From Stappia sp. (GTDB lineage: Bacteria > Pseudomonadota > Alphaproteobacteria > Rhizobiales > Stappiaceae): 64,000 nucleotides of DNA. The stretch spans positions 4,299,001-4,363,000 of the forward strand of contig NZ_CP157793.1 of NCBI RefSeq assembly GCF_040110915.1, written 5' to 3'. The notes beneath the pieces were generated by a model. It was given only the letters and a program-made list of their open reading frames with translations, made no database searches and had not been told where the DNA came from. The position numbers and the translations under genes were made by a program. Every line of letters starts with the position of its first letter. Position 1 is the stretch's first letter. Shown one piece after another: positions 48,600 through 59,139 of this stretch.

Positions 48600-48812
48600 T
48601 TACGCCGCGATCCGCTTCTGCTGGCGGAAGGCGACCGGCGCGTTCTCGCGGTTGCGGCGGCGCTCTTCCGGCGAGATGTAGACGAGCGCGCGGTGCTCGT
48701 CGCAGTAGGACACGCCCGGCTCCACGCGGTTCTTGCACGGGAAGACGTAGTTGCCGCCGGTGCCCTCGGCCCACTTGCACTGTCCGGCGCGCGGCAAACG
48801 AAGCTCGCTCAT
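48600..48812 (-). CDS. Stand-alone GcrA-like zinc domain protein
   Basis: 70 residues. The segment CKWAEGTGGNYVFPC followed by GVSYCDEH matches the C-terminal sigma-70-interacting domain of the cell-cycle regulator GcrA, with C12, C26, C37 and H40 as likely metal ligands. The N-terminal DNA-binding HTH of GcrA is missing. The start is supported by AGGGGTATGAACC, and no HTH is encoded upstream in any frame, so this is a genuine short protein rather than a truncated reading. It could bind RNA polymerase sigma factor without contacting DNA. Confidence 0.7.
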   Translation of the reverse strand: MSELRLPRAGQCKWAEGTGGNYVFPCKNRVEPGVSYCDEHRALVYISPEERRRNRENAPVAFRQQKRIAA

Positions 48813-49166
48813 GGTTCATACCCCTGATCAGGCGCGACACCGACACGGGCCGGTCAACGTCTCTCGCCGACACCCTTGCGGGCATCGCGCTTTGAACGGA
48901 CCTGCGCTGCCCTGACGGGCATCGCGCGTTGGACGGATCTGCGCTGGAAAAAGCCGGGCTGCCTCATGCGACCGGCGAATAATGGTGACCGTTATATAAG
49001 TGTCACATTGCCCTGTGGAAAGCGCGGACTCCGCATAGGAGCCATGAACATAGTGCAGTGCAGCGATGTGGTTCATGCGCGGCTGCCGGCATCCTGCCAA
49101 TTCCGTAGGTCCGTGCGGCGGGTTTGCGCGGCGCGCGGACGCAGCGGCCTCGCCACGAAACCGTTG
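48813..49166. other. Intergenic region upstream of the GcrA-like gene
   Basis: 354 bases. A 30-bp direct repeat, 27 of 30 identical, occupies 48880-48909 and 48917-48946. An AT-rich spaced palindrome, GTGAC...GTCAC, spans 48985-49006 around GTTATATAAG, plausible as a minus-strand promoter with operator. Short open frames here look non-coding. Confidence 0.45.
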
Positions 49167-50795
49167 TCAATCGGTGTCGCCGTCAAGCGCCGTCCGCGCG
49201 CCCACGGCATCGAGCGCGGCGCGCGTGTCGAGGTCCTGGCGCGCCGCGGCCCCGATTTCAACCCGCGCCAGATGGTCACCGGCGGATTCGATCAGATGGC
49301 GCGCGCCCGTGTCGCCTTCCAGCCGGGTGAGGGCCTCGAAATGTGTCCGGTCCCACAGCACGGGATTGCCGCGCTTGCCTTCCACGGTCGAGACCACCAC
49401 GGTCCGCCCCTCTTCCGGACGATAGGCCGCGATCAGCGCGTCGATGTCGGCCGACGACACGAAGGGCATGTCGGCGAGCAGGATGACGGCGGCATCGGTC
49501 TCGGACGGCAACGCCTGCACGCCGGTGCGCAGCGAGCCGGCCATGCCCTCGGCGAAGTCCGGATTGTGGACGAGCGTGAGGTTCAGGCCGTCGAGCGCGG
49601 CGGCGATGGCCGGCGCCTCGTGCCCGGTCACGACGGTGAGCGAGGACAGGCCGCTGTCGAGGGCGGCCTGTGCGGCGATACGCACCAGAGGCGTGCCGTT
49701 GAGGCGGGCGAGCAGCTTGTTGACGCCGCCGGCGCGTCGCGCCTGACCGGCGGCCAGAAGAACCCCGGCCACGTTCCGCGCGCGCGCCGCCGCCGCCGGG
49801 GTGCGGGCGCGCGGCTGCGGACGGGAGCCGATTTCCATCAGGAGACCGCCGACCCCCATCCCCATGATGTCGTCGGCGGTGACCGGGCAATCGGCCATCA
49901 GCCGGTCGAGCACCCAGTCGAAGCCGTTTTCCTTGGGCGAGCGCGCGCAGCCCGGCGCGCCGATCACAGGAATGCCGTCGAGCTCGCCGACCAGCAGCAG
50001 ATTGCCGGGATCGACGGGCATGCCAAAATGCACGATCCGGCCGCCCGCCGCGCGGATCGCGGTCGGGATGATGTCGTCGATGTCGACGATGGCCGAGGCG
50101 CCGAAGACAAGCAGCATCTGCGCGCCCTCTCGGACCTGGGCTTTGAGCGCCTCCCCCGTGGCCGAAACCGCGTGCGCCACGCGCGCCTCGCCGATGAGGC
50201 GGGAGCCGGAGACGGCAAGCCGCGCCTCGGTGATCCGTCGGGTCTTGTCGAGCACGCTCTCCTTGAGGTGCGGCAGCACGGTGGCGACCAGCCCGACATC
50301 GCGGGCGCGGAACGGGGCAAGCCGCACAGCCCCGGCGGCCCGGCGTTCGGCCTCCGCGATCAGCGGTTCGGGAACCGCGAAGGGGATGATCTTGGCGGTG
50401 GCGACCATGCGCCCGCGCGTCACCCGGGCAAAGGCCGGCAGCGTGGCGAAGGTGATGGCGGGATCGATCCGGTTGAGCGCGTCGACCGCGCTCCGCTCGA
50501 CCATCAGGATGCCATCGGCCTCGGCATGCAGGTTGACGCGTCCGGTGAAGGGCGGCTCGAGCGACAGCCCGCCGGCGGCGGCGGCCCGCGCCAGCCGGTC
50601 GGCCGCCGTGTCCTCATGGCAGTCCCGCGCGTCGAGGCGCGCGGCGACGACCGTGTCGATGCCATTCGCGATCAGCCGTGCCACGTCGGCCGGCGTCAGC
50701 CGGTGGCCCTTCTTCAGTGCGCCGTCGGGCAGCCGCACCGTGTGGGCGAGCAGCGTGCCCTCGGCCTCGGCGGTCGCGATCTCGCCGAATTTCAC
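49167..50795 (-). CDS. Molybdopterin-binding / MobA-like nucleotidyltransferase fusion
   Basis: 542 residues, start GTG overlapping the previous stop (GTGA). The N-terminal half (to about 330) has a MoeA/MogA-like molybdopterin-binding part, with GASAIVDIDDIIPTAI and GNLLLVGELDGIPVIGAPGC. The C-terminal half (about 340-542) is a MobA/MocA-type NTP transferase starting VAGVLLAAGQARRAGG. Such fusions are inferred to make the cytosine or guanine dinucleotide form of molybdenum cofactor for xanthine-dehydrogenase-like enzymes. Third gene of the xdhC-type operon. Confidence 0.85.
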   Translation of the reverse strand: MKFGEIATAEAEGTLLAHTVRLPDGALKKGHRLTPADVARLIANGIDTVVAARLDARDCHEDTAADRLARAAAAGGLSLEPPFTGRVNLHAEADGILMVERSAVDALNRIDPAITFATLPAFARVTRGRMVATAKIIPFAVPEPLIAEAERRAAGAVRLAPFRARDVGLVATVLPHLKESVLDKTRRITEARLAVSGSRLIGEARVAHAVSATGEALKAQVREGAQMLLVFGASAIVDIDDIIPTAIRAAGGRIVHFGMPVDPGNLLLVGELDGIPVIGAPGCARSPKENGFDWVLDRLMADCPVTADDIMGMGVGGLLMEIGSRPQPRARTPAAAARARNVAGVLLAAGQARRAGGVNKLLARLNGTPLVRIAAQAALDSGLSSLTVVTGHEAPAIAAALDGLNLTLVHNPDFAEGMAGSLRTGVQALPSETDAAVILLADMPFVSSADIDALIAAYRPEEGRTVVVSTVEGKRGNPVLWDRTHFEALTRLEGDTGARHLIESAGDHLARVEIGAAARQDLDTRAALDAVGARTALDGDTD

Positions 50796-51490
50796 GACCC
50801 GTCTCCCGGTCCCTTGCGCAGCGCCGCGATCACATTGGCGAGCACCGCAACGGCGATCTCGGCCGGCGACGCGGCGCCGATGTCGGCGCCGATGGGCGCG
50901 TCGATGCGCGCGAAATCGGCCGTCGTCACGCCGGCCTCGCTCAACCGCTCGCGCCTCCTGGCGTGGGTCTTGCGGCTGCCGAGCGCGCCGACATAGAAGC
51001 AGCCGGCAGAAAGGGCCGCGACGAGCGGCGTGTCGTCGATCTTGGGGTCGTGGGTGAGGGCGGCGAGCGCGGTGTAGGGATCGAGCGCGATCTCCTCCAG
51101 CACGTCCGCCGGCCATTCGGCGACGAGCCGTCCGTCGGGAAAACGATCCTCGGTCGCGAAGGCGGTGCGCGGGTCGATGACGATCGTGTCGAAGCCGGCA
51201 AGCCGCGCCATCGGCACCAGCGCCTGGCTGATGTGCACCGCGCCGATCAGCACGAGCCGGGGCGGCGGCACGGAGACGGTGAGAAAGGCGGTCGCGCCCT
51301 CGGGCGTTGTGACCTGCCCCGATTTGCCGGAGCGAAAGCGCGCGGCGATCTCCGTGGCGAGCGGATCGGCGGTGAGATCGTCCTGTGGGGTCACCAGACG
51401 CTGGGCACCGGTGTCCAGATCGGTGACGAGAACGGCGGCGCGACGGCCGGCGCGGGCGGCGTTCAGCCGGGACAGCAGGTCGAGATCCAT
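50792..51490 (-). CDS. XdhC family molybdoenzyme maturation protein (C-terminal Rossmann type)
   Basis: 232 residues. PPRLVLIGAVHISQALVPMA is the Rossmann motif of the XdhC C-terminal domain, followed by VIDPRTAFATEDRF and CFYVGALGSRKTHARRRERL, all standard. XdhC proteins bind sulfurated molybdenum cofactor and insert it into xanthine dehydrogenase or CO dehydrogenase. Together with the next entry it makes up a split XdhC. Overlaps the downstream gene by 4 bases. Confidence 0.88.
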   Translation of the reverse strand: MDLDLLSRLNAARAGRRAAVLVTDLDTGAQRLVTPQDDLTADPLATEIAARFRSGKSGQVTTPEGATAFLTVSVPPPRLVLIGAVHISQALVPMARLAGFDTIVIDPRTAFATEDRFPDGRLVAEWPADVLEEIALDPYTALAALTHDPKIDDTPLVAALSAGCFYVGALGSRKTHARRRERLSEAGVTTADFARIDAPIGADIGAASPAEIAVAVLANVIAALRKGPGDGS

Positions 51491-51581
51491 GACGGGGGCG
51501 GTCCTGAAGCGGGGAAGACCCTGGAGCGGGTCGAGACGGCAAGTGGGGCGAAGACCGGGGAAGGCGACGGGCGCGTTGGCG

Positions 51582-51953
51582 TCAGCCCGCGCCCGCGGTC
51601 CGCACCGGTTCCACGTAGACGCGGATGCGTCCGCCGCAGGACAGGCCGACGCGCCAGGCGGTCTCGTCGGCGACGCCGAACTCGAGCATGGTCGCCTTGC
51701 CGGTCTCGATCACGTCGACCGCCTCCGCCACGACCGCGCCCTCGACGCAGCCGCCGGAGACGGAGCCCTGAAAGTTGCCCTCCGCGTCGATGACGAGATG
51801 CGCGCCCACGGGGCGCGGGGCGGAGCCCCAGGTCTCGACGACGGTGGCGAGCGCGACCTGCCGGCCGGCCTTGCTCCAGGCTTCGGCGAGCGCGAGCGGA
51901 TCGTCCTGTCCCGGACCGGGGAGGGGGGATGTCGGCGCGGGGGCGGTCTGCAT
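51582..51953 (-). CDS. XdhC/CoxI family protein (N-terminal domain type)
   Basis: 123 residues. ALATVVETWGSAPRPVGAHLVI and GSVSGGCVEGAVVAEA, with the conserved Cys of SGGC and a second in LSCGGRIRVYVE, form the XdhC/CoxI N-terminal domain. First gene of the maturation operon; AAGGAGGACACCGCC is an excellent ribosome site. The 91-base gap to the next gene carries no in-frame extension, so the two halves are separate proteins. Confidence 0.88.
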   Translation of the reverse strand: MQTAPAPTSPLPGPGQDDPLALAEAWSKAGRQVALATVVETWGSAPRPVGAHLVIDAEGNFQGSVSGGCVEGAVVAEAVDVIETGKATMLEFGVADETAWRVGLSCGGRIRVYVEPVRTAGAG

Positions 51954-52092
51954 GGCGGTGTCCTCCTTGGCCGAAGAATGACCTGGCCGGAGTATAGGTC
52001 GCCCGCGCCCGCGCGCACAGGGGCAACGCGGGCGGGAGGCTTGGCCTTTGGTGCAGCCGTCGGCTCGGCGAAACGGACAACAGCCTGAAATG

Positions 52093-52119
52093 AAAAGGCG
52101 CGCCGGAGACCGACGCGCC
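52093..52119 (-). terminator. Rho-independent terminator of pckA
   Basis: On the minus strand a 10-bp stem with one G-T pair (GGCGCGTCGG/CCGGCGCGCC) and a TCT loop, followed by TTTTCATTT. 26 bases after the pckA stop. Confidence 0.8.
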
Positions 52120-52144
52120 CGAAAACCCGATTGGCGGAGGCGGC

Positions 52145-53758
<1,614 letters not shown>

Positions 53759-54532
53759 TTTTCCGAGGTCCTTGTCTGCGTTTCCACGTCTGCGTTTCCA
53801 CCGTGGCGCGCTTTCGCGTTCCGCCTGCCGGTTTGTCGCCGGCCTGTCGTTGCCGGTCCATCTGCGTGGCCGGCCCCAAGAAATCGACCCGGCCGCCAAT
53901 TCGGCCCGATCCGTCACGTGTCCTACCCGCCGCGTCGGCGAAAGCAAGACCTGGTTTCCCTGCATTCGGTCGCATCCCGGTTGGCGGACGCACCCCAGGG
54001 CGGTCGCGCGCGGGATACGGCCTGGATCGCGCGGGCCTTGCTGGCCGAGCCGTGATCCATTCGTGCCGTGATCCAACTGCCAGCTATGGGACGGCGTCGC
54101 TCTGCCGTCCCTTTCCGTTGGTCCCGAGGTACGGGCCCCGGGATGCGGGGCCATGAGACGGGTCCGGATACGGGTCCAGGGGCACGGGTTCGCTCTGCCG
54201 CTCCGCGAGGCCTCGCGAACCTAGTGGATGGCCCGCGGATCAACAAGCATTACCTCCGTCTCAGTGAGGTGCCTAAATCGATTAAATGTGCGATAAGCCG
54301 AAATATCTTTCTTCACGCGGTTAAATTATTCGGCCGCTCCGGCGAGGGGAACGGGAGGATCGGCGGCGACGCTCCGGCGCGCCCGACGCTTTCGGATTTC
54401 CACGCCCGAACCCTTGCCGACCTCTTGCCGACCTCTTGTAAAGCTCCGGTCGGGCCTCGATCCGATGTCCCACAGGTCCGTGCCGGGGATCCCGCCGCCG
54501 GATGGTCGATAACCCCAGAGTGCAGGTGACCG
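53759..54532. other. Long divergent intergenic region, pckA / MATE gene
   Basis: 774 bases. The pckA side carries a short direct repeat (CTGCGTTTCCAC twice near 53775-53800). The middle is G+C-rich with repeated ACGGGTCC. At 54236-54332 there is a sharply A+T-richer island, including ATCGATTAAATGTG and GGTTAAATTATTC, that may hold a promoter. Two 11-bp repeats (CTTGCCGACCT) lie at 54413-54434. No gene seen. Confidence 0.45.
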
Positions 54533-55948
54533 ATGACCCTGTCCGCCCAGCCCTCCTTCTCGCCGCCGGTCGCGCCCGTGTCCTGGCATGTGCGCCGGAC
54601 CGTGACGCTGGCGCTGCCGATCATCGTCGCGCGGGCGGCGCTGGTGGTCATGTTCACCGTCGACACGATCATGGCCGGACACCTCGGTGCGCAACCGCTT
54701 GCGCAGTTCGGCCTCGGCGTTGCGCCGCAACTGACCCTGATGCTGATCGCCGTGGGCGCGCTGCAGGCGACCGCCGTGCTCGTGTCCCAGGCGGTCGGGG
54801 CGGGCGACATGCCGCGCATCGGCACGATCTTCCGTGCGTCGGTGGTGCACGCCCTCCTGTTGGCGGTGGCGATCCTGCTGCTGTCGCTCGGGGCCGGCGC
54901 GTTCTTCCGCGCCATCGGCCATGCCCCGGACCTGGTCGAGGGGGCGGCGCGGGTGTCGTTCGCCTTCGGCCTCGGCATGCCCGGCACGCTCCTGTTCATC
55001 GTCTGCAACCTGTTCATGGAAGCGACCGGCCGACCCAAGACGGGCATGGCGATCATGCTGCTCGCCAATCTCGTCAATGTGCCGCTGAACCTCGCCCTCG
55101 GCTCCGGGTGGGGAGACGTGATCCCGGCGCTCGGCGCGGAGGGCATCATGCTCGCCAGTTCCATCGCGCGCACCGGGGCCGGCCTGACGCTCGCGGCGAT
55201 CCTTCTGATTCAGGCGCTGCGGATTGACACCTTTCATATTCTGTCATTCGGCAAGCGCGCGGTCGCGGACGGGCGTTTGCTCACCGGGCCGGTCGCCGCC
55301 CGGCTGCGTCGCCTCGGGCTGCCGATGGGTCTGGCGCAGGGCATCGAAAGCGCCGCCTTCGCCGCCGTGGTGATGATGGCGGGCCTGATCGGCACGGCCC
55401 AACTGGCCGCCTATCAGACCACGATGACCCTGGTCACGCTGACCTTCATGATGGCGATCGGCACGGCCGGCGCCACGGCGATCCGGGTCGGGCGCGCGGT
55501 GGGCGAGGGGCGTGCGGCCGAGGCCGCCCGGGCCGGCTGGGTCGGCATCGGGCTCGGCACGCTCTGGCCGGTGCCGGTGGCGATTGCCTTTGTCGTCGCG
55601 CCGGAACAGGTCGCCTCGCTGGTGATCGCCGACCCGCGCACGGTCGCGGCGGCGCGCGAGGCGCTTTTTGTCGCCGCCTTCCTGTTGTCGGTCGACGCGG
55701 GCATGGGCGTGGCGCTCGGCGCGCTGCGGGGGCTCGGCGACGTGTGGTGGCCGACGGCCTGGCAGATCGCCGCCTTCTGGCTGGTGGGAATCCCGGTCGC
55801 CTGGGCCGGCGGGCTGATGTTCGATCTGGGCGCGGGCGGCTTGATCGGGGGACTGCTCGCCGGCATCGTCGTCTCGCTCGCCGGTCTTCTCCTGCGCTTC
55901 CGCCGGCAGGTCGCGCGGCACGCAGAGCGCCCGGGCGACGCGCGCTGA
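54533..55948 (+). CDS. MATE family efflux transporter
   Basis: 471 residues with about 12 membrane segments in two related halves, starting VTLALPIIVARAALVVMFTVDTIM in the usual MATE form (FTVDTIMAGHLG) and including ANLVNVPLNLALGSG. Exports drugs or metabolites using a sodium or proton gradient; substrate unknown. Start ATG 54533. Placed between pckA and chvI, an unusual position. Confidence 0.92.
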   Translation: MTLSAQPSFSPPVAPVSWHVRRTVTLALPIIVARAALVVMFTVDTIMAGHLGAQPLAQFGLGVAPQLTLMLIAVGALQATAVLVSQAVGAGDMPRIGTIFRASVVHALLLAVAILLLSLGAGAFFRAIGHAPDLVEGAARVSFAFGLGMPGTLLFIVCNLFMEATGRPKTGMAIMLLANLVNVPLNLALGSGWGDVIPALGAEGIMLASSIARTGAGLTLAAILLIQALRIDTFHILSFGKRAVADGRLLTGPVAARLRRLGLPMGLAQGIESAAFAAVVMMAGLIGTAQLAAYQTTMTLVTLTFMMAIGTAGATAIRVGRAVGEGRAAEAARAGWVGIGLGTLWPVPVAIAFVVAPEQVASLVIADPRTVAAAREALFVAAFLLSVDAGMGVALGALRGLGDVWWPTAWQIAAFWLVGIPVAWAGGLMFDLGAGGLIGGLLAGIVVSLAGLLLRFRRQVARHAERPGDAR

Positions 55949-56052
55949 GCCCGGGCCGTGCGGCGAGCCGCGTCATAATTTGCGCGCATTTTCACCGGCA
56001 AGGCTGGTACAACGACACCGACACGACCGAAAATGGGGGCAGGACCCGGAAC

Positions 56053-56751
56053 ATGCCGACGATTGCGCTTGTGGACGACGACCGCAACATTCTGACATCC
56101 GTTTCGATCGCGCTGGAGAGCGAGGGCTATCGTGTCCACTCCTATACGGATGGCGCGTCCGCGCTCGACCGGCTCATCACCGATCCGCCGGATCTTGCGA
56201 TCTTCGACATCAAGATGCCGCGCATGGACGGAATGGAACTGCTGCGCCGGCTGCGCCAGAAATCCGACCTGCCGGTGATCTTCCTGACCTCCAAGGACGA
56301 CGAGATCGACGAGCTCTTCGGTCTCAAGATGGGCGCCGACGATTTCATCCGGAAGCCCTTTTCCCAGCGCCTTCTGGTGGAGCGCGTCAAGGCGGTCCTG
56401 CGCCGCGTGCAGCCGCGCGACGCCACCGCGTCGAAGCCGGAGAGCGACAAGCTGCTGGAGCGCGGCGATCTGGTGATGGACCAGGAGCGCCACACCTCGA
56501 CCTGGAAGGGCAAGCCGGTGACGCTGACGGTCACCGAGTTTCTCATTCTCTATGCGCTGGCGCATCGCCCGGGCGTGGTGAAGAGCCGCAATGCGCTGAT
56601 GGATGCGGCCTATGACGATCAGGTCTATGTTGACGACCGGACCATCGACAGCCACATCAAGCGTCTGCGCAAGAAGTTCAAGCTGGTCGACGACAGCTTC
56701 GACATGATCGAGACGCTGTATGGCGTCGGCTATCGTTTCCGCGAAAGCTGA
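56053..56751 (+). CDS. chvI: Response regulator ChvI
   Basis: 232-residue OmpR-type regulator. Receiver with D8-D9-D10, phosphorylated D52 (AIFDIKMPRMDG) and K in DFIRKPFS; winged-helix DNA-binding domain with VDDRTIDSHIKRLRKKF and ETLYGVGYRF. ChvI controls envelope, acid-response and exopolysaccharide genes, and affects pckA, in Rhizobiales. The start at 56053 follows GGACCCGG. First gene of the chvI-chvG-hprK set. Confidence 0.96.
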   Translation: MPTIALVDDDRNILTSVSIALESEGYRVHSYTDGASALDRLITDPPDLAIFDIKMPRMDGMELLRRLRQKSDLPVIFLTSKDDEIDELFGLKMGADDFIRKPFSQRLLVERVKAVLRRVQPRDATASKPESDKLLERGDLVMDQERHTSTWKGKPVTLTVTEFLILYALAHRPGVVKSRNALMDAAYDDQVYVDDRTIDSHIKRLRKKFKLVDDSFDMIETLYGVGYRFRES

Positions 56752-56836
56752 CGTGCGCGCGGGCACGAGGCGCTGACCCCGCGCGGGGTCGGGACGGGAC
56801 GCCCGGACAGGCGCGACACGCGCTCGGGGGCAGGAC

Positions 56837-58666
56837 ATGGTGAGCGAAACCGGGACAGGCGAAGGACCGCGCGCGCAAGGCGCGGCGGCGGGCGGCGCGG
56901 AGCGCTCCTCCGCGGCGCTGCGCACGCTCGGCAACCGCCGCCTGCGCCGCCGGGTGCTGTCGCGCATCGGCGGGTTTCTCGGTCCCTATCTGACGTCGTC
57001 GCTGACCCGGCGCATTCTGGTGCTCAATCTGGCGGCGCTGTGTGCGCTCGTCGGCGGCATTCTCTATCTCAACCAGTTTCGCGCCGGGCTGATCGACGCG
57101 CGCGTGCAGAGCCTGCTGACCCAGGGCGAGATCATCGCCGGGGCCATCGCGGCGTCGGCGACCGTCGAGCCCGACGGGCTGATGGTCGATCCCGAACAGC
57201 TTCTGCAATTGCAGGCGGGCGAGAGCATCTCGCCGAGCGAGAGCGGCCGGCTTCTGGACTTCCCGATCAATCCGGAACGGGTGGCGCCGGTCCTGCGCCG
57301 GCTGATCTCGCCGACCAAGACGCGCGCCCGGATCTACGATCCCGAAGGCATCCTGATCCTCGACAGCCGGCATCTCTACGCCCGCGGCCAGATCCTGCGC
57401 TTCGACCTGCCGCCGCCGACGGCCGAGGAACCGGGCCTGTGGGAACAGATCTGGGCCGACGTGAAACTGTGGTTCCGGCGTGGCGACCTGCCGCTCTACG
57501 AGGAAATCGGCGCCGGCAACGGGCGGGCCTATCCGGAGGTCGAGGCAGCGCTGGCGGGCTCGCCGGCAAGCGTTGTGCGCGTCTCGCCGCGCGGCGAGCT
57601 GATCGTGTCCGTCGCCGTCCCGGTCCAGAGGTTCCGCGCGGTGCTGGGTTCGCTGCTGCTGTCGACCCAGGGCGGCGACATCGACGCCATCGTGCGCGCC
57701 GAACGCGTCGCCATCATGCGCGTCTTCCTGGTCGCGGCCACCGTCACCATGGTGCTGTCGATCCTGCTGGCGGGCACCATCGCGGGCCCCGTGCGTCGGC
57801 TCGCGGCGGCCGCCGAACGCGTGCGGCGCGGCGTCAAGTCGCGCGAGGAGATCCCGCAGTTTTCCGACCGGCGCGACGAGATCGGTCACCTGGCCCGCAC
57901 GCTGCGCGAGATGACCAACGCGCTCTACATGCGCATGGACGCGATCGAGACCTTCGCCGCCGATGTCGCGCATGAACTGAAGAACCCGCTGACCTCGCTG
58001 CGCAGCGCGGTGGAAACGCTGCCGCTCGCCCGCACCGACGAATCGCGCGACCGGCTGATGGACATCATCCAGCACGATGTGCGCCGGCTCGACCGGCTGA
58101 TCACAGATATCTCCGATGCCTCGCGTCTGGATGCGGAACTCGCACGCGCCGATGCGGCGCCGGTCGACATCGCCGCGCTGTTGCGCGGGGTGAGCGATCT
58201 CGCCAACGAGCGGGCGGCCTCCGGCGAGGCGCCCGTCGAGGTGCGCATCGCGCCGTCGCGGCGCGGCCATCCCTATCGCATCCTCGGGCACGAGAGCCGG
58301 CTGGCGCAGGTCGTCAACAACCTGATCGACAACGCCCGCTCCTTCTCGCCCGAGGGCGGGCGGGTGCGCATCGAGGCGCGTCGCGACGGCGACCGTGTGG
58401 TGATCACCGTCGACGACGACGGCCCCGGCATCAAGGCCGAGATGACCGACCGCATCTTCGAGCGCTTCTACACCGACCGGCCGGAGGACGAGGGCTTCGG
58501 CAACAATTCCGGCCTCGGCCTGTCGATCTCGCGGCAGATCGTCGAGGCCCATCGCGGCACCATCGCGGTGGAGAATCGGGAAGATACCGATCCGGCGACC
58601 GGCGCCCCCCGGATTCTGGGCGCGCGCTTCACCGTGCGCCTTCCGGCCGAACGCGGCGCGGGATGA
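56837..58666 (+). CDS. chvG: Sensor histidine kinase ChvG
   Basis: 609 residues. A charged N-terminal cytoplasmic tail, first membrane segment at about 60-80 (ILVLNLAALCALVGGILYL), a large periplasmic sensor of about 210 residues, second membrane segment at about 295-315, HAMP, the phosphorylated H379 in DVAHELKNPLTSLRS, and the ATPase domain (NLIDNARSF, DDDGPGI, NSGLGLSISRQIVEAH). It senses acid and periplasmic signals with ExoR in related species. Overlaps hprK by 4 bases. Confidence 0.95.
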   Translation: MVSETGTGEGPRAQGAAAGGAERSSAALRTLGNRRLRRRVLSRIGGFLGPYLTSSLTRRILVLNLAALCALVGGILYLNQFRAGLIDARVQSLLTQGEIIAGAIAASATVEPDGLMVDPEQLLQLQAGESISPSESGRLLDFPINPERVAPVLRRLISPTKTRARIYDPEGILILDSRHLYARGQILRFDLPPPTAEEPGLWEQIWADVKLWFRRGDLPLYEEIGAGNGRAYPEVEAALAGSPASVVRVSPRGELIVSVAVPVQRFRAVLGSLLLSTQGGDIDAIVRAERVAIMRVFLVAATVTMVLSILLAGTIAGPVRRLAAAAERVRRGVKSREEIPQFSDRRDEIGHLARTLREMTNALYMRMDAIETFAADVAHELKNPLTSLRSAVETLPLARTDESRDRLMDIIQHDVRRLDRLITDISDASRLDAELARADAAPVDIAALLRGVSDLANERAASGEAPVEVRIAPSRRGHPYRILGHESRLAQVVNNLIDNARSFSPEGGRVRIEARRDGDRVVITVDDDGPGIKAEMTDRIFERFYTDRPEDEGFGNNSGLGLSISRQIVEAHRGTIAVENREDTDPATGAPRILGARFTVRLPAERGAG

Positions 58667-59139
58667 GCGCGCCGACGATCCATGCCTCCTGCGTGCTTGT
58701 CGGCGCCTGCGGCGTGCTGGTGCGCGGGCCCTCGGGGCGCGGCAAATCGGGCTTCGCGGACGCATTGGTGCTGAGCGCGCAGGCGCATGGGACCTTCGCC
58801 CGGCACGTGGCCGACGACCGGGTCTGTCTTTCGGCACGCGGCGCGCGGCTCGTCGCGCAACCGCCGACCGCGCTCGCCGGACTGTGGGAGCGGCGCGGGC
58901 TCGGCATCGTCGCCGTGGCGCATGAGGCCCGCGCGATCGTGCGGCTGATCGTCGATCTGGTGCCGGCGGAAACATGCGCGCGGCTGCCGGATCCGGGCGA
59001 GGACGTTGCGCGGCTCGAAGGAATCGCCCTGCCGCGCCTGTGCATCGCCTCTCCGCCGAGCCAGCTCGATGTCGCGCGCGTCCTGCGTCTCGCGGCGGGC
59101 GGCGAAAGGCATGGGGTGAGGGCGCCCCCGCCGGCGTGA
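58663..59139 (+). CDS. hprK: HPr kinase/phosphorylase, short alphaproteobacterial type
   Basis: 158 residues, corresponding only to the C-terminal kinase domain; the N-terminal domain of Gram-positive HprK is absent, as usual in alphaproteobacteria. Walker A GPSGRGKS at 22-29; VADDRVCL matches the DD region and RGLGIV the RGLG-like segment. It phosphorylates the regulatory serine of HPr. ATGA overlap with chvG couples it to the sensor kinase. Confidence 0.9.
   Translation: MSAPTIHASCVLVGACGVLVRGPSGRGKSGFADALVLSAQAHGTFARHVADDRVCLSARGARLVAQPPTALAGLWERRGLGIVAVAHEARAIVRLIVDLVPAETCARLPDPGEDVARLEGIALPRLCIASPPSQLDVARVLRLAAGGERHGVRAPPPA

Noticed and set aside
48828..49100. 90-residue minus-strand frame upstream of the GcrA-like gene
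   Set aside because: No ribosome site, no domain, and it runs across direct repeats and the likely promoter.
50792..51953. Frameshifted single xdhC gene
   Set aside because: The two parts have separate starts and good ribosome sites, a 91-base spacer, and each matches a complete domain; split XdhC is known in related bacteria.
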